A stretch of DNA of 49,364 nucleotides from Rhodanobacter sp. (lineage in GTDB: Bacteria > Pseudomonadota > Gammaproteobacteria > Xanthomonadales > Rhodanobacteraceae): assembly GCA_027307195.1 (NCBI GenBank), contig DAHUXL010000134.1, positions 1 through 49,364 on the forward strand, given 5' to 3'. Below the pieces are notes generated by a model. It saw only the letters and a program-made list of their open reading frames with translations. It searched no databases and was not told where the DNA came from. The translations under genes and the position numbers were made by a program. Numbering within the stretch: the stretch's first letter is position 1; every line of letters begins with the position of its first letter. Shown piece after piece: positions 1 through 8,900 of this stretch.

Positions 1-2102
1 CCGCTCATCGGGCTGATCCATGACAGCTTGGCGCGGGTCATCGCCTCATCGGCGAGGCAGAACTCCAGCCAGGTGCCTGGCTGCAGTGCCTGGACCTGAT
101 GCCATTCGGGGCTGTCCAGCGGGACCTCGACGATTTCCTCGTCGTCGGCGAGATCCTCTGCCGCGCTGTCGCGGTCGATGACCGGCTGGATGCTGTCGGG
201 GATCGCCAGCATGGCCGCGTCCTCGTCGACCGTGACGACCTCGGTCGCGTCCAGCGTCTCACCGAGCTGCTGCCGGTAGTAGGTGTGCAGCTGGCTGAGC
301 AGACGCTCGATGTCCTGTTCCTGGAACGCCACATTGGTCAAACCCTGGCGCAAGGCGCGCTCGACGCCGGGCAGCATCTGCCGCAGCGTCTGGCGGCTTT
401 CCGGATTCGTTGCCGGCCGGGTGCTTGCGATGAAATCATCGACGAAACGCAGCGCGCTCTTGAACTCAGGCGAGGTCTCGCCCTGGCGCAGCAGGGTCAG
501 CACCAGATGATTGGCCCAGGCCCGTGCGAGCACGCCATGCACCAGCGGCGGCAGCTTCTGGTCGCCGATGCGATCGAGGATCTCGCGTGCGGCGCGGCGG
601 CGCGCCTGCTCGAGTTTCTCGCGGCCGCGGGTGGATTCGGCGACGCGCTGCTCGGCGAGTTCGGAGCGGCGCTTGTTGATGTCCTGGAACTGCTGCAGGT
701 CGACCAGCAGGCGCTCGAAGATACCCATGTCGTCGTCGAAGTCGTGCAGCAGTTGGTCGACGATCGACTTCACTTTTTCGTGCAGTCGGCGGTCGCGGTC
801 GGACTCTTCCGACCAGCCCTTGGCCTGCTCGGCCAGGCAATCCAGCAGTCGCCGCGCCGGATGCTGGCGATGGGCGAACAGCTTGCGATCGAGGATCGCC
901 GCCTTGAGGTAGGGGATCTGCAGTCGGGCCAGCATCACCTGCATCGCGGCGGGCAGGTTGCGGTCTTCCAGGATGAATTCGAACAACATGCCGACCAGGT
1001 CGATGGTGTCCTCATCGATGGTGGCGACATGGCTGGGTCGTTCGCCACGCAGTGCGCCGATCTGGGTCAGCAGCTGACCCTTCAGTTGCAGCACTTCGCG
1101 GCTGAGTTCGGCCGCATCGTCGGGTCGTGCATACGGTAGCGGGCCGGCACTGGCGATCTGGCTCTGCAGCACGCTGAGCGCACCGAGCAATTCGTTCGCC
1201 GATGGCAGCGGACCGCTCGGCACCGCATGCATGCCGCCGTCGCTGCCGATGCCGACAGCGGGACCGCGCCGCGCGCTGAACAGTGCGTGCAAGGTCTGCA
1301 GCAGATCGCTGGGAATCTCGCCAGCCTCGTCCGCCATCGCGGCGGAGGTACTGTCCATCTGGCCGCCGCTGGCGCCGGCTTTCGCGTTGCCGCCGCGCAG
1401 CACTTCGTGGCGCAATTGCGGCAGCACGCCGGCGCGGACCAGCTCGGTATTGATTTCCTGGTAGAGCTCTTCCAGCGACGACAGCACGTAGCGATCGAAC
1501 AGCTTGTAGATGATCAGCTTGACGCGCATGTCCGCGCTGAGTTCATGCAGCGCCTTGCGAAATGCCTGCGCCAGGATCGCCGGTGCCACCGGATTGCTGG
1601 TGTCATCGATCCTGTGGCCACCGCAGATCACCGACAACCGTTGATTGACCGCGAACAGATCGCGCGACAGCCGCGATTCGTTCTTGCCGATCATGCTGGT
1701 GATCGCCAGCGACTCCTCCAGCTCGTTGTCGGCCACCAGCGACAGCTCGACCGTGCCCTGCGGCATGAATGTCGTGGCGTTCGGCGCTGGCTGCGCCGGA
1801 TGGGCCAGTTCGCCGATGTCGCGGCTGATCGTGCCCAGGAAACTGCGCTCCACCGCGGGACGGCGTTTGCGCACTTCGCGCATGCCATCGAAATAGTGCA
1901 TCTGGGCAGCGTTGTTTTCGGCCTTCTCGGCAATGTCGAACAGGGCGTCGTCGACATGTTCGAAGGCATTGCCGATCCATTGCTGCAGCCGCTTGCCGGC
2001 GATGCTGCGCACGGCGTTCAGCAACTCGCCGACGCGCTCGCTGGCAGGATCCAGGCGCTGGCTCAAATTGACGACTTTGGATGGATCACTGGCTTCGTTC
2101 AT
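1..2102 (-). CDS. DUF1631 family protein (3' end outside window)
   Basis: This is a long minus-strand frame that starts at ATG 2102-2100 and stays open to the window edge, giving about 700 codons without the natural stop. The N-terminus reads MNEASDPSKVVNLSQRL, followed by a mostly helical, charged sequence. The last visible residues, ending KLSWISPMS, resemble the C-terminal part of DUF1631 proteins. This family is annotated in Xanthomonadales and pseudomonads without a firm biochemical role (older annotation: thymidine-phosphorylase-like). I see no signal peptide or membrane segment, so it is probably cytosolic. Open frames on the plus strand opposite it look like antisense shadows. The family assignment is from recall of the sequence pattern; function is unknown. 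Confidence 0.8.
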   Translation of the reverse strand, partial: MNEASDPSKVVNLSQRLDPASERVGELLNAVRSIAGKRLQQWIGNAFEHVDDALFDIAEKAENNAAQMHYFDGMREVRKRRPAVERSFLGTISRDIGELAHPAQPAPNATTFMPQGTVELSLVADNELEESLAITSMIGKNESRLSRDLFAVNQRLSVICGGHRIDDTSNPVAPAILAQAFRKALHELSADMRVKLIIYKLFDRYVLSSLEELYQEINTELVRAGVLPQLRHEVLRGGNAKAGASGGQMDSTSAAMADEAGEIPSDLLQTLHALFSARRGPAVGIGSDGGMHAVPSGPLPSANELLGALSVLQSQIASAGPLPYARPDDAAELSREVLQLKGQLLTQIGALRGERPSHVATIDEDTIDLVGMLFEFILEDRNLPAAMQVMLARLQIPYLKAAILDRKLFAHRQHPARRLLDCLAEQAKGWSEESDRDRRLHEKVKSIVDQLLHDFDDDMGIFERLLVDLQQFQDINKRRSELAEQRVAESTRGREKLEQARRRAAREILDRIGDQKLPPLVHGVLARAWANHLVLTLLRQGETSPEFKSALRFVDDFIASTRPATNPESRQTLRQMLPGVERALRQGLTNVAFQEQDIERLLSQLHTYYRQQLGETLDATEVVTVDEDAAMLAIPDSIQPVIDRDSAAEDLADDEEIVEVPLDSPEWHQVQALQPGTWLEFCLADEAMTRAKLSWISPMS

Positions 2103-2220
2103 CGCCAACCCCCTGAAACATTGCAGTGCGCGAGAAGACCGAACCGATCGCGCAGATGGTGACGATAAGCCAAATCAGGCACCCGTGTCATGCACGACCC
2201 GCGTTGGCAGGGTGCGGCGG

Positions 2221-2493
2221 CTAGGCCGTGGCGGGAAAGTCGGTCAGTTGCAAGGTGCCGATGCCTTCCTCGGGAAGCATCACCGGAATGCCGTCCTCGA
2301 CCCGGTAGATCACCTTGCGGTCGGTGGTGATCAGGGCTTCGGCGATCCGTTCGCGGACGGCCACCCCGGCGACGGAATCGACCTTGCCGGCAGCGATCGC
2401 GTCATTCAGCGCATCGAGTTCATGCTTGCTCAGTGGGCGCACCGGCGTTTTGCTGACCGGGCAGCACAGGATGTCGAGTAGGCGCTTGTCCAT
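2221..2493 (-). CDS. Trm112-like small protein (YcaR family)
   Basis: A 90-residue protein starting at ATG 2493, beginning MDKRLLDILCCPVSKTP and containing the VEDGIPVMLPEE segment typical of Trm112/YcaR proteins. Eukaryotic Trm112 activates methyltransferases; the bacterial homologues are small and poorly defined. The usual N-terminal CPxC zinc-knuckle pattern is changed here: CCPVS replaces ACPVC, so the second cysteine position is not kept. The frame extends upstream of this start, but that sequence lies opposite purE and does not look coding. It is divergent from purE with fewer than 70 bases between starts, so the two promoters must overlap. In related genomes this family often sits near lpxK/kdsB; that context is absent here. 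Confidence 0.8.
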   Translation of the reverse strand: MDKRLLDILCCPVSKTPVRPLSKHELDALNDAIAAGKVDSVAGVAVRERIAEALITTDRKVIYRVEDGIPVMLPEEGIGTLQLTDFPATA

Positions 2494-2531
2494 GATGGGT
2501 TTTACAGGTGTGCCGAAGCTGGGAAAGCCCG

Positions 2532-2537
2532 TACAAT
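2532..2537 (+). promoter_or_regulatory. Candidate -10 box of purEK promoter
   Basis: TACAAT lies 23 bases before the purE ATG at 2561, giving a predicted transcript start near 2544 and a very short leader. No good -35 hexamer stands at 16-18 bases, so this is a moderate call. Confidence 0.4.
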
Positions 2538-2560
2538 AGCCGTTTTTGGACGGTCCGGCC

Positions 2561-3064
2561 ATGACAGGAACAACCAAGCCGCTGCGCGTTGGCGTGGTAA
2601 TGGGTTCGCGTTCGGATTGGGAAACCATGCAGCACACGGCGAACGTATTGACCGAGCTGGGCGTGCCGCATGAGGTTCGGGTGGTGTCGGCGCATCGCAC
2701 ACCGGATCTGCTGTTCAGCTACGCCGAACAGGCTCCGGCACGGGGCATCCAGGTGATCATCGCCGGTGCCGGCGGCGCTGCGCACCTGCCCGGCATGTTG
2801 GCGGCCAAGACCCGTCTGCCGGTGTTCGGCGTGCCGGTGCAGTCGAAGGCACTGAACGGGATGGACTCACTGCTGTCGATCGCGCAGATGCCGGCCGGTA
2901 TTCCGGTCGGTACCCTGGCGATCGGCCGTGCCGGCGCGGTGAACGCCGGCCTGCTGGCCGCGGCGGTGTTGGCGCTGCACGATCCGGCGCTGGCCAGCGC
3001 ACTGGATCACTGGCGGACGCGACAGACGCAGGCCGTGCTCGAACAGCCGGATCCACGTCAATGA
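2561..3064 (+). CDS. purE: N5-carboxyaminoimidazole ribonucleotide mutase PurE
   Basis: PurE (class I) moves the carboxyl group of N5-CAIR to give CAIR in de novo purine synthesis, in the cytosol. The 167-residue protein contains [14 protein letters not shown] near the N-terminus (phosphate-binding SDW motif), VSAHRTPD (general acid histidine) and the glycine-rich [13 protein letters not shown] segment, all diagnostic. I chose ATG 2561 ([10 protein letters not shown]); an in-frame TTG at 2546 would add five residues but lies almost at the predicted transcription start. The stop overlaps the purK start by four bases (ATGA), so the pair is translationally coupled and its products act in consecutive steps. 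Confidence 0.97.
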   Translation: MTGTTKPLRVGVVMGSRSDWETMQHTANVLTELGVPHEVRVVSAHRTPDLLFSYAEQAPARGIQVIIAGAGGAAHLPGMLAAKTRLPVFGVPVQSKALNGMDSLLSIAQMPAGIPVGTLAIGRAGAVNAGLLAAAVLALHDPALASALDHWRTRQTQAVLEQPDPRQ

Positions 3065-4215
3065 GCGAGCGGCGGCAGTCCGTACTGGGTATTCTCGGTG
3101 GCGGCCAGCTGGCGCGCATGCTGGCGCTGGCGGCGGCCCCGCTGGGTGCAAAGGCGCTGGTGGTGGACAGCTCCGCCGACGCCTGTGCCGGGCAGGTCGC
3201 GCCACTGGTGGTGGCCGACTGGACCGATTACGCGGCGCTGGAGGCGTTTGCCGCACAAGTCGATGTGGTTACCTTTGATTTCGAGAACGTACCGGCCGAG
3301 ACGGCGCACTGGCTGGCTGAACGCGTGGCGGTATTCCCCGCGCCGCAGGCGCTGGCGGTGGCGCAGGATCGGCTGGCCGAGAAAACCCTGTTTCGCGAGT
3401 GCGGCCTGCCGACCCCGGACTTCATGACGGTGGACACGCGCGAGCAGTTGGATCAGGCATTGGACGCAGTGGGCGCGCCAGCGATTCTGAAAACCCGCCG
3501 ACTCGGCTATGACGGGAAGGGGCAGTTCCGTCTTCGCGAACCCGCTGATGCGGATGCGGCGTGGGCTGCGCTCGGTGCGCAGGCGGCGAAGCATGGCTTG
3601 ATCCTGGAGGCGTTTGTGCCGTTCGAGCGCGAGTTGTCGGTGCTCGCCGTGCGTGGTCGCGATGGCGATTTCCGCACCTGGCCGCTGACCCGCAATTGGC
3701 ACACCGATGGCGTGCTGGCGATGAGCCTGGCACCGGCGCCGGACATCGAACAGTTGCAGCAGCGTGCCACCGCGCTGGCCCGTACCCTGGCCGAGCGGCT
3801 GGATTATGTGGGCGTGTTTGCGCTGGAGCTGTTCGTGAAGGACGGCGAGCTGCTCGGCAACGAGATGGCACCGCGGGTGCACAACTCCGGTCACTGGACC
3901 ATCGAGGGCGCGCACACCAGCCAGTTCGAGAATCATGTGCGCGCGGTGCTTGGCCTGCCCCTGGGTGACACTGGCGCGCGCGGCCTCTCGGCAATGTTCA
4001 ACTGGATCGGCGATCTGCCCGATGCGGCGCCAGTGCTGCAGGCCGTCGACGCGCACTGGCATGACTACGGCAAGCAGGCACGGCCGGGCCGCAAAGTGGG
4101 TCACGCCACCGTATGCGCACCGGATGCCGGGCAGCTGGCGGCACGACTGGCCGGGATTGCCGGGGCACTCGGACGTGAGGCGCAGGTCGCGCCGGTGTTG
4201 CAGGCGCTGAGCTGA
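3061..4215 (+). CDS. purK: 5-(carboxyamino)imidazole ribonucleotide synthase PurK
   Basis: PurK is an ATP-grasp enzyme that joins bicarbonate to AIR using ATP and supplies N5-CAIR to PurE. The 384-residue product shows the N-terminal GGGQLARM loop (about residues 13-20), a DFENVPAE segment, the ATP-grasp core with [11 protein letters not shown], and the metal-binding [13 protein letters not shown] segment near residue 270. Length matches the family. The start is ATG 3061 inside the purE stop. The gene ends at a strong hairpin terminator shared with convergent sodB. Confidence 0.97.
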   Translation: MSERRQSVLGILGGGQLARMLALAAAPLGAKALVVDSSADACAGQVAPLVVADWTDYAALEAFAAQVDVVTFDFENVPAETAHWLAERVAVFPAPQALAVAQDRLAEKTLFRECGLPTPDFMTVDTREQLDQALDAVGAPAILKTRRLGYDGKGQFRLREPADADAAWAALGAQAAKHGLILEAFVPFERELSVLAVRGRDGDFRTWPLTRNWHTDGVLAMSLAPAPDIEQLQQRATALARTLAERLDYVGVFALELFVKDGELLGNEMAPRVHNSGHWTIEGAHTSQFENHVRAVLGLPLGDTGARGLSAMFNWIGDLPDAAPVLQAVDAHWHDYGKQARPGRKVGHATVCAPDAGQLAARLAGIAGALGREAQVAPVLQALS

Positions 4216-4233
4216 TCAAGTCCGGAGCCAGCC

Positions 4234-4267
4234 ACAAAAAACGGAGCCGTGAGGCTCCGTTTTTTGT
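4234..4267. terminator. Bidirectional intrinsic terminator between purK and sodB
   Basis: The stem CGGAGCC / GGCTCCG with a GTGA loop is extended by an A-run on the left and a T-run on the right, so it works as a Rho-independent terminator in both directions. It sits 19 bases after purK and 30 bases after sodB, which converge here. Confidence 0.92.
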
Positions 4268-4296
4268 TTCAACACAGATGAATCAGGCCAAGTGAA

Positions 4297-4875
4297 TCAG
4301 GCCAGATTGCTTGCTGCGAAGTCCCAGTTCACCAGATTCCAGAACGCTTCCACGTACTTCGGGCGGGCGTTGCGGTAGTCGATGTAATAGGCGTGTTCCC
4401 ACACATCGGTGGTGAACAGCGGCTTGTCACTGCCGGTGATCGGGGTGGCAGCGTTCGAGGTGTTGACGATGCCGAGCGAGCCGTCCGGACGCTGCACCAG
4501 CCAGGTCCAGCCGGAGCCGAAGTTGCCGGCGGCGGACTTGCTGAACTCGTCCTTGAACTTGTCGAACGAACCGAACGCCTTGGTGATCGCATCGGCCAGC
4601 TTGCCGCTGGGCTCGCCGCCGCCTTTGGGGCTCATCGAGTTCCAGTAGAACGTGTGGTTCCAGATCTGCGCGGCATTGTTGAACACACCGCCGGACGACT
4701 TCTTGATGATGTCTTCCAGCGTGGCGCCCGCAAACTCGGTACCTTCGATCAGCTTGTTGAGGTTCGTCACATAGGCTTGGTGATGCTTGCCGTAGTGAAA
4801 GTCCAGCGTTTCGGCGGAAATGTGCGGCTCCAGTGCGTTCTTTTCGTACGGAAGCGGGGGAAGTTCGATCGCCAT
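4297..4875 (-). CDS. sodB: Iron superoxide dismutase SodB
   Basis: A 192-residue Fe-type superoxide dismutase that converts superoxide to hydrogen peroxide and oxygen in the cytosol. Metal ligands are visible: [10 protein letters not shown] (first His at residue 27), WNHTFYW, and DVWEHAYY (Asp and last His). The AAQIWNHTF segment, with Gln two residues before WNH, and the LVQRPDGSL region fit the iron form rather than the manganese form. The start is ATG 4875 ([10 protein letters not shown]), preceded by AAGGAG on the minus strand; the longer frame upstream of it is not needed. It is divergent from grxD, with the two predicted promoters crossing. Confidence 0.96.
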   Translation of the reverse strand: MAIELPPLPYEKNALEPHISAETLDFHYGKHHQAYVTNLNKLIEGTEFAGATLEDIIKKSSGGVFNNAAQIWNHTFYWNSMSPKGGGEPSGKLADAITKAFGSFDKFKDEFSKSAAGNFGSGWTWLVQRPDGSLGIVNTSNAATPITGSDKPLFTTDVWEHAYYIDYRNARPKYVEAFWNLVNWDFAASNLA

Positions 4876-4942
4876 GATGAGGCTCCTTAGCGGTGGCTGG
4901 GGGAGATAGGGCCGGCGCAGCGGGCGGCAGCCGGCGGGTGAC

Positions 4943-4971
4943 TGATACAATATCGGTCTGTCTGCATTGTA
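4943..4971. promoter_or_regulatory. Crossed divergent promoters of sodB and grxD
   Basis: On the plus strand an extended -10 (TG-A-TACAAT, 4943-4951) points toward grxD. On the minus strand a second TACAAT (4971-4966) points toward sodB. The boxes are mirror images 14 bases apart and both predicted starts fall near 4958-4959, so each transcript would cross the other promoter. Neither has a good -35 hexamer; the plus promoter may rely on the extended -10. Confidence 0.5.
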
Positions 4972-4989
4972 AAGATGAAACACCGAACT

Positions 4990-5313
4990 ATGGACATCAA
5001 CGAGCGAATCAGGGCGATCCTGACCGAACATCCCATCGTGCTTTTCATGAAGGGCACGCCGGAATTTCCGATGTGCGGCTTCTCCAGTCGTGCCGCCCAG
5101 GCGCTCTCGGAAGCAGGTGCCGTGTTCCATGCGGTGAATGTACTGGCCGACCCGCAGATACGCGCTGCGTTGCCGCATTTCGCGAACTGGCCGACGTTCC
5201 CGCAGCTGTTCATCCAGGGCGAGCTGATCGGTGGTTGCGACATCATCGAGGATCTGAAATCCGCCGGCGAGCTGTCCCGCATGGCCAGCGACGTCGCCGG
5301 AGCGGCGTCTTGA
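4990..5313 (+). CDS. grxD: Monothiol glutaredoxin Grx4
   Basis: A 107-residue CGFS-type glutaredoxin. It carries [13 protein letters not shown] with the active-site CGFS at residues 29-32, [10 protein letters not shown] for the glutathione-binding cis-proline, and GGCDI near the C-terminus. Family members bind a glutathione-ligated [2Fe-2S] cluster and deliver or store Fe-S clusters. The start is ATG 4990 ([10 protein letters not shown]); an ATG at 4975 would add MKHRT and is less typical. The stop TGA overlaps the TTG start of the following SDR gene, so the two are co-translated. Pairing with the divergent sodB suggests an oxidative-stress/iron context (inference). Confidence 0.96.
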   Translation: MDINERIRAILTEHPIVLFMKGTPEFPMCGFSSRAAQALSEAGAVFHAVNVLADPQIRAALPHFANWPTFPQLFIQGELIGGCDIIEDLKSAGELSRMASDVAGAAS

Positions 5314-6080
5314 CGACGCTGCCGGTTTCCCGGTTGCCGGCCGGCTGGTCGCCGGCTGCCGACACCCTGGCCGATCGCGTGGTGCTGGTGACCGGCGCTT
5401 ATGGCGGACTCGGCGGCGCGGTGGCGCGTGCGGCGTCGCGCGCGGGCGCCACCGTGGTGATCACCGGCAAGCGCAAACGCCAGCTGGAACAGTTTTATGA
5501 CGCGATGCGCGCGGAGGGCTTGGCCGAGCCGGTGATCCACCCGCTGGACATGGAGGTGGCGACGCCGCGCGAATACGCCGCGCTGGCCGAAGGGCTGGAA
5601 CGCGATTTCGGCCGGCTCGACGGTATCGTGCATGCCGCCGTCAGTTTTTCCGGGCTGACACCGATCACCATGCACAAGCCCGATGCCTGGTTGCGTGCGA
5701 TGCATGTCAACGTGAATGCGCCGTTCGCCCTGACTCAGGCCTGCCTGCCGTTGCTGAGCCAAGCCAGCGACAGCGCAGTGGTGTTCGTGCTGGACAATCC
5801 CGAGTTGCTGCAGCGAGCGCACTGGGGCGGCTACGGCGTGTCGAAGGCGGCACTGGAACGCTTCGTGGCGATCCTGCACGAGGAGACCGACCACAGCGTG
5901 TTGCGTGTTCATGCGATGCTGCCGGCACCGATGCGCACATCGCTGCGGCAGCAGGCGTACTTCGGCGAAGACATCATGCAACGCGAACTGCCGGATGCCG
6001 CCGCTGCCGCGGCGATCTATCTGCTCAGTGCACAGGGCGCGGCGGCGCGTGGCGCGATGCTGGATCTGCGGGCGGACTGA
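5310..6080 (+). CDS. YciK-like short-chain dehydrogenase with altered active site
   Basis: A 256-residue SDR-fold protein. The cofactor loop TGAYGGLG (28-35), [19 protein letters not shown] and YGVSK (Tyr175, Lys179) are present, and overall layout and length resemble E. coli YciK. Two features are unusual. The NAG motif after strand 4 reads HAA, and the stretch that normally carries the catalytic serine (TSSS-type in YciK) reads VLDNPELL, with no serine in that place. It may therefore be catalytically changed or a binding protein. The start is TTG 5310, which shares bases with the grxD stop; no ATG or GTG lies before the Rossmann strand. Substrate unknown. Confidence 0.85.
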   Translation: MTTLPVSRLPAGWSPAADTLADRVVLVTGAYGGLGGAVARAASRAGATVVITGKRKRQLEQFYDAMRAEGLAEPVIHPLDMEVATPREYAALAEGLERDFGRLDGIVHAAVSFSGLTPITMHKPDAWLRAMHVNVNAPFALTQACLPLLSQASDSAVVFVLDNPELLQRAHWGGYGVSKAALERFVAILHEETDHSVLRVHAMLPAPMRTSLRQQAYFGEDIMQRELPDAAAAAAIYLLSAQGAAARGAMLDLRAD

Positions 6081-6127
6081 ACAACGGCATCCCGATGTCG
6101 TGATCGCTTCACGAAAATGGAGTTGAG

Positions 6128-6739
6128 ATGGAGACGCAGATGACCACGTTGTCGGCGGGAACCATGTTGTTTCTGATCATGGATCCGCTGGGCAATATTC
6201 CGTTCTTCCTGAGCTTGCTCAAGGACGTGCCGCCGAAGCGCCGGCGCCGGGTGATGGTGCGCGAATTGCTGATCGCGCTCGGCGTGCTGCTGGCGTTCCT
6301 GTTCGGCGGCCAGCACATCCTCAAGCTGCTGCAGCTGAAGCCGGATTCGATCAGCATCGCCGGCGGCATCGTGCTGTTCCTGATCGGCATCCGCATGGTG
6401 TTTCCGCCGGCCGACGGTGGTGGCATCTTCGGCAAGCCCGGACAGGGCGAGCCATTCATCGTGCCGATGGCGATTCCCGGCGTGGCCGGCCCCTCGGCGA
6501 TGGCCGCGCTGCTGCTGTTGACCAATACCCAGCCCGGCCGCACGGCCGACTGGACGATCGCGTTGCTGCTGGCGTGGCTGGCCACCTCGTTGATCCTGCT
6601 CAGCGCCACCTATCTGTTCCGCTGGCTCGGTGAGAGTGTGCTGACCGCGCTGGAACGCGTGATGGGCATGCTGCTGATTGCGCTGTCGGTGCAGATGTTC
6701 ATGGCCGGCGTGGCGTCGTTCCTGCACCTGAGCGTTTGA
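6128..6739 (+). CDS. MarC/YhgN family inner-membrane protein
   Basis: A 203-residue integral membrane protein with about six hydrophobic helices. It contains MDPLGNIPFFLSLL near the N-terminus and the central MAIPGVAGPSAMAA loop, both hallmarks of the MarC family (UPF0056). Members have been annotated as NAAT-type transporters, but the substrate is not established. ATG 6128 has GGAG six bases upstream; ATG 6140 also has a suitable GGAG and would give a protein four residues shorter. It follows the SDR gene after 47 bases, probably in the same unit. Confidence 0.88.
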   Translation: METQMTTLSAGTMLFLIMDPLGNIPFFLSLLKDVPPKRRRRVMVRELLIALGVLLAFLFGGQHILKLLQLKPDSISIAGGIVLFLIGIRMVFPPADGGGIFGKPGQGEPFIVPMAIPGVAGPSAMAALLLLTNTQPGRTADWTIALLLAWLATSLILLSATYLFRWLGESVLTALERVMGMLLIALSVQMFMAGVASFLHLSV

Positions 6740-6837
6740 AACAACGGCGCGGCCGGATCTGCCGTCATAGTGCTTCAGGTGATGGCCCAGATGTCATAAT
6801 CGACCGGCAGGATGGGGGAAATCCGAAGGACGCGGCC

Positions 6838-8550
6838 ATGCTGAGCATCGAACAATCCCTTACCGAGCGCCTGCCATGGCTGGCGCAGTATCCGCGCATC
6901 CGCCGCCCGATGGTGGGCATGCTAGGACGGTTGGCCGACGAAGACGGCTTCAATCGCGTACTGGCGCGAGTCGGCGCTGCTGAGGGTTTCGACTTTGTCG
7001 AACGCGTGCTGGACATCCTGGGTACCAGCTATCAGGTCAATCCGCGTGAACGCGAGCACATCCCGGTCGATGGCCCGCTGCTGGTGGTGGCCAATCATCC
7101 GCTAGGCATGCAGGACGCCCTGGCCTTGTTGCAGCTGATCGGCTCGGTGCGCCGCGATGTGCGTTTTCTCGGCAACGACTGGCTGGCGGTGATTCCGCAG
7201 CTGAGCAAGCTGATGTTGCCGGTGGATGTGTTTGGCAAGGGCGCGGCTTCCCGCCTGCGCGGCATCTACCGTGCGCTGGACAATGGCGAGGCGCTGATCG
7301 TGTTTCCCGCCGGCGAAGTCTCGCGTGTGCGTCCGGGTGGCGTGCGTGATGGCCAGTGGTCGGATGGGTTTGCGCGGCTGTCGCTGCGCAGCAAGGCGCC
7401 GGTGTTGCCGATCCATGTCGCTGCACGCAATTCGGCGATGTTCTACGGCCTGTCGATGCTGGCCAAGCCGCTGAGCACGGCGATGCTGCCGCGCGAGGCG
7501 GTGGCGCCGGGCAAGCGGCGGATCGGTTTCAGCATCGGTGCGTTGGTCAGCGCCGAAGAACTCGAACAGCGCAGCGGTGGCTCGTCGAAACAGGCCACCA
7601 AGCTGATGCGCCGACATGTGTATCGGGTCGGCCAGCATCGTGGCCTGATCTTTGGCGGGCAGGCGCCGCTGGCGCTCCCCGAACCGGCTGAACAGGTGGC
7701 AGCGGAACTGCTCCGATCCGAAAAACTGGCGGATCTCGGCGACGGCAAGCAAGCGTGGCTGTTCAAGGGAGCACTCGACAGCGCGGTCATGCGCGAGATT
7801 GGCCGGTTGCGCGAACTGACCTTCCGCAAGGTCGGTGAGGGCACCGGCGCGCGGCGCGATCTGGATACCTACGACCCCCATTACGAACACTTGGTGCTGT
7901 GGGATCCGCAGGCGCTGCGCATCGTCGGTTCCTATCGCTTCGGGCATGGCGGCCGGCTGATCGCCGAGCGCGGCATGGGCGGGCTGTATACCTCCAGCCT
8001 GTTCAGCTATTCGCCGGCGCTGGAATCGCGGTTGGCCCAGGGCATGGAGCTGGGGCGCAGTTTCGTGGCGCCGGCGTACTGGCGGTCCCGCGCGCTCGAT
8101 CAGCTATGGCAGGGCATCGGCCTGTATCTGCAGCGACATCCGGAGCTGCATTATCTGTTCGGCCCGGTCAGCATGTCGGTGAGCCTGCCGCGCGAGGCGC
8201 GCGAATGGATCGCCGCGGCACACCAGCATTATTTCGGTGCGCCGGGACTGGCCGCGGCGCGACAGCCGTTCGTTATCTCGCCTGAAGTGGTGCAAGGCGT
8301 GCGCGCGGCACTGGAAGGTCTTGATGCGCCAGCCGGCCTCGGCAAGCTGAAACATCACCTGGATGCGCTGGGCGTAAGCCTGCCGGTGCTGTATCGCCAG
8401 TATGTCGACCTGGTCGAACCCGAAGGCGTGCAGTTCCTCGACTTCGGCGAGGATCCGGATTTTTCCGGTTGTGTGGATGGCCTGGTGATGCTGGATCTGG
8501 CTTCGCTCAAGCCGGCCAAGCGTGCGCGCTATCTTGGCAAGCCGGCATGA
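6838..8550 (+). CDS. Bifunctional PlsC-like / GNAT acyltransferase (OlsF-like)
   Basis: A 570-residue fusion. The N-terminal half is a lysophospholipid acyltransferase domain: NHPLGMQD (86-93) as the catalytic H-D motif and FPAGEVSRVRPGG as the glycerol-phosphate-site counterpart. The C-terminal half resembles OlsB/hemolysin-type GNAT proteins: LRELTFRKVGEGTG, RIVGSYRFG, ELGRSFV and YLFGPVSMS. In Serratia a protein of this architecture (OlsF) carries out both acylations that make ornithine lipids, so this is the likely role, at the inner membrane. The start is ATG 6838; the open frame upstream is leader. A CATAAT hexamer at 6795-6800 could be the -10 of a separate promoter. The ornithine-lipid function is family inference. 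Confidence 0.85.
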   Translation: MLSIEQSLTERLPWLAQYPRIRRPMVGMLGRLADEDGFNRVLARVGAAEGFDFVERVLDILGTSYQVNPREREHIPVDGPLLVVANHPLGMQDALALLQLIGSVRRDVRFLGNDWLAVIPQLSKLMLPVDVFGKGAASRLRGIYRALDNGEALIVFPAGEVSRVRPGGVRDGQWSDGFARLSLRSKAPVLPIHVAARNSAMFYGLSMLAKPLSTAMLPREAVAPGKRRIGFSIGALVSAEELEQRSGGSSKQATKLMRRHVYRVGQHRGLIFGGQAPLALPEPAEQVAAELLRSEKLADLGDGKQAWLFKGALDSAVMREIGRLRELTFRKVGEGTGARRDLDTYDPHYEHLVLWDPQALRIVGSYRFGHGGRLIAERGMGGLYTSSLFSYSPALESRLAQGMELGRSFVAPAYWRSRALDQLWQGIGLYLQRHPELHYLFGPVSMSVSLPREAREWIAAAHQHYFGAPGLAAARQPFVISPEVVQGVRAALEGLDAPAGLGKLKHHLDALGVSLPVLYRQYVDLVEPEGVQFLDFGEDPDFSGCVDGLVMLDLASLKPAKRARYLGKPA

Positions 8551-8769
8551 CGGTTTAGACATTCCCGCTGCGAAGAGCTGTCGGGTTGATGTCCCGCCGC
8601 AGGGATGTCCGGCGGACAGGGCCGAGATTCGAAACTGTCACCAGTCAGGTGATGCCATGCATGGTGAGCCGGCCCGAGAGGCATCGATGCGATGGGCCGG
8701 GTAGGCGCGGCTGCCGGTCCGGTCTTGTCGGTATGGTTTTCTGGGCGAATGGTTTGGCCATTCAATTAA

Positions 8770-8797
8770 TTGGCAACGGCTGGAATTGTTGTAAAAT
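8770..8797 (+). promoter_or_regulatory. Sigma-70 promoter with tandem 11-bp repeat
   Basis: TTGGCA (8770-8775), a 16-base spacer and TAAAAT (8792-8797) form one of the best sigma-70 promoters in the window; predicted start near 8804. The -10 box is embedded in two perfect head-to-tail copies of AATTGTTGTAA (8784-8794 and 8795-8805), one helical turn apart. A 10-bp palindrome CAATTAATTG (8763-8772) overlaps the -35 box. This looks like a regulated promoter. Confidence 0.65.
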
Positions 8798-8835
8798 TGT
8801 TGTAAGGCAAATCAGGGACGATAAAAGGGCTATCA

Positions 8836-8877
8836 ATGAGGTACGTCATCCGCGACTACACGGATGATCGTAAATAA
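8836..8877 (+). CDS. Putative 13-residue peptide (MRYVIRDYTDDRK)
   Basis: ATG 8836 is preceded by AAAAGGG at 8823-8829, a usable ribosome-binding site, and runs 13 codons to TAA 8875-8877. It lies between a good promoter and an intrinsic terminator, so it is the only ORF on a predicted transcript of about 120 bases. It could be a real micropeptide or leader, or the transcript may be a non-coding small RNA. I do not recognise the peptide. Confidence 0.35.
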   Translation: MRYVIRDYTDDRK

Positions 8878-8900
8878 ATTCGAATTTGACGGATTTTCTT

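Noticed and set aside
99-2162. Two plus-strand open frames opposite the DUF1631 gene
   Set aside because: They are interrupted, rich in Gln/His/Arg and lack family features, while the minus frame is continuous and matches DUF1631.
8784-8805. Direct repeat as a CRISPR seed
   Set aside because: The two 11-bp copies are contiguous, with no spacer and no further units. They overlap a promoter and fit tandem regulator sites instead.
8586-8867. 93-codon plus-strand frame in the 8.55-9.18 kb gap
   Set aside because: Its sequence is arginine-rich and low in information, has no ribosome site, and crosses the promoter predicted for the small transcript.
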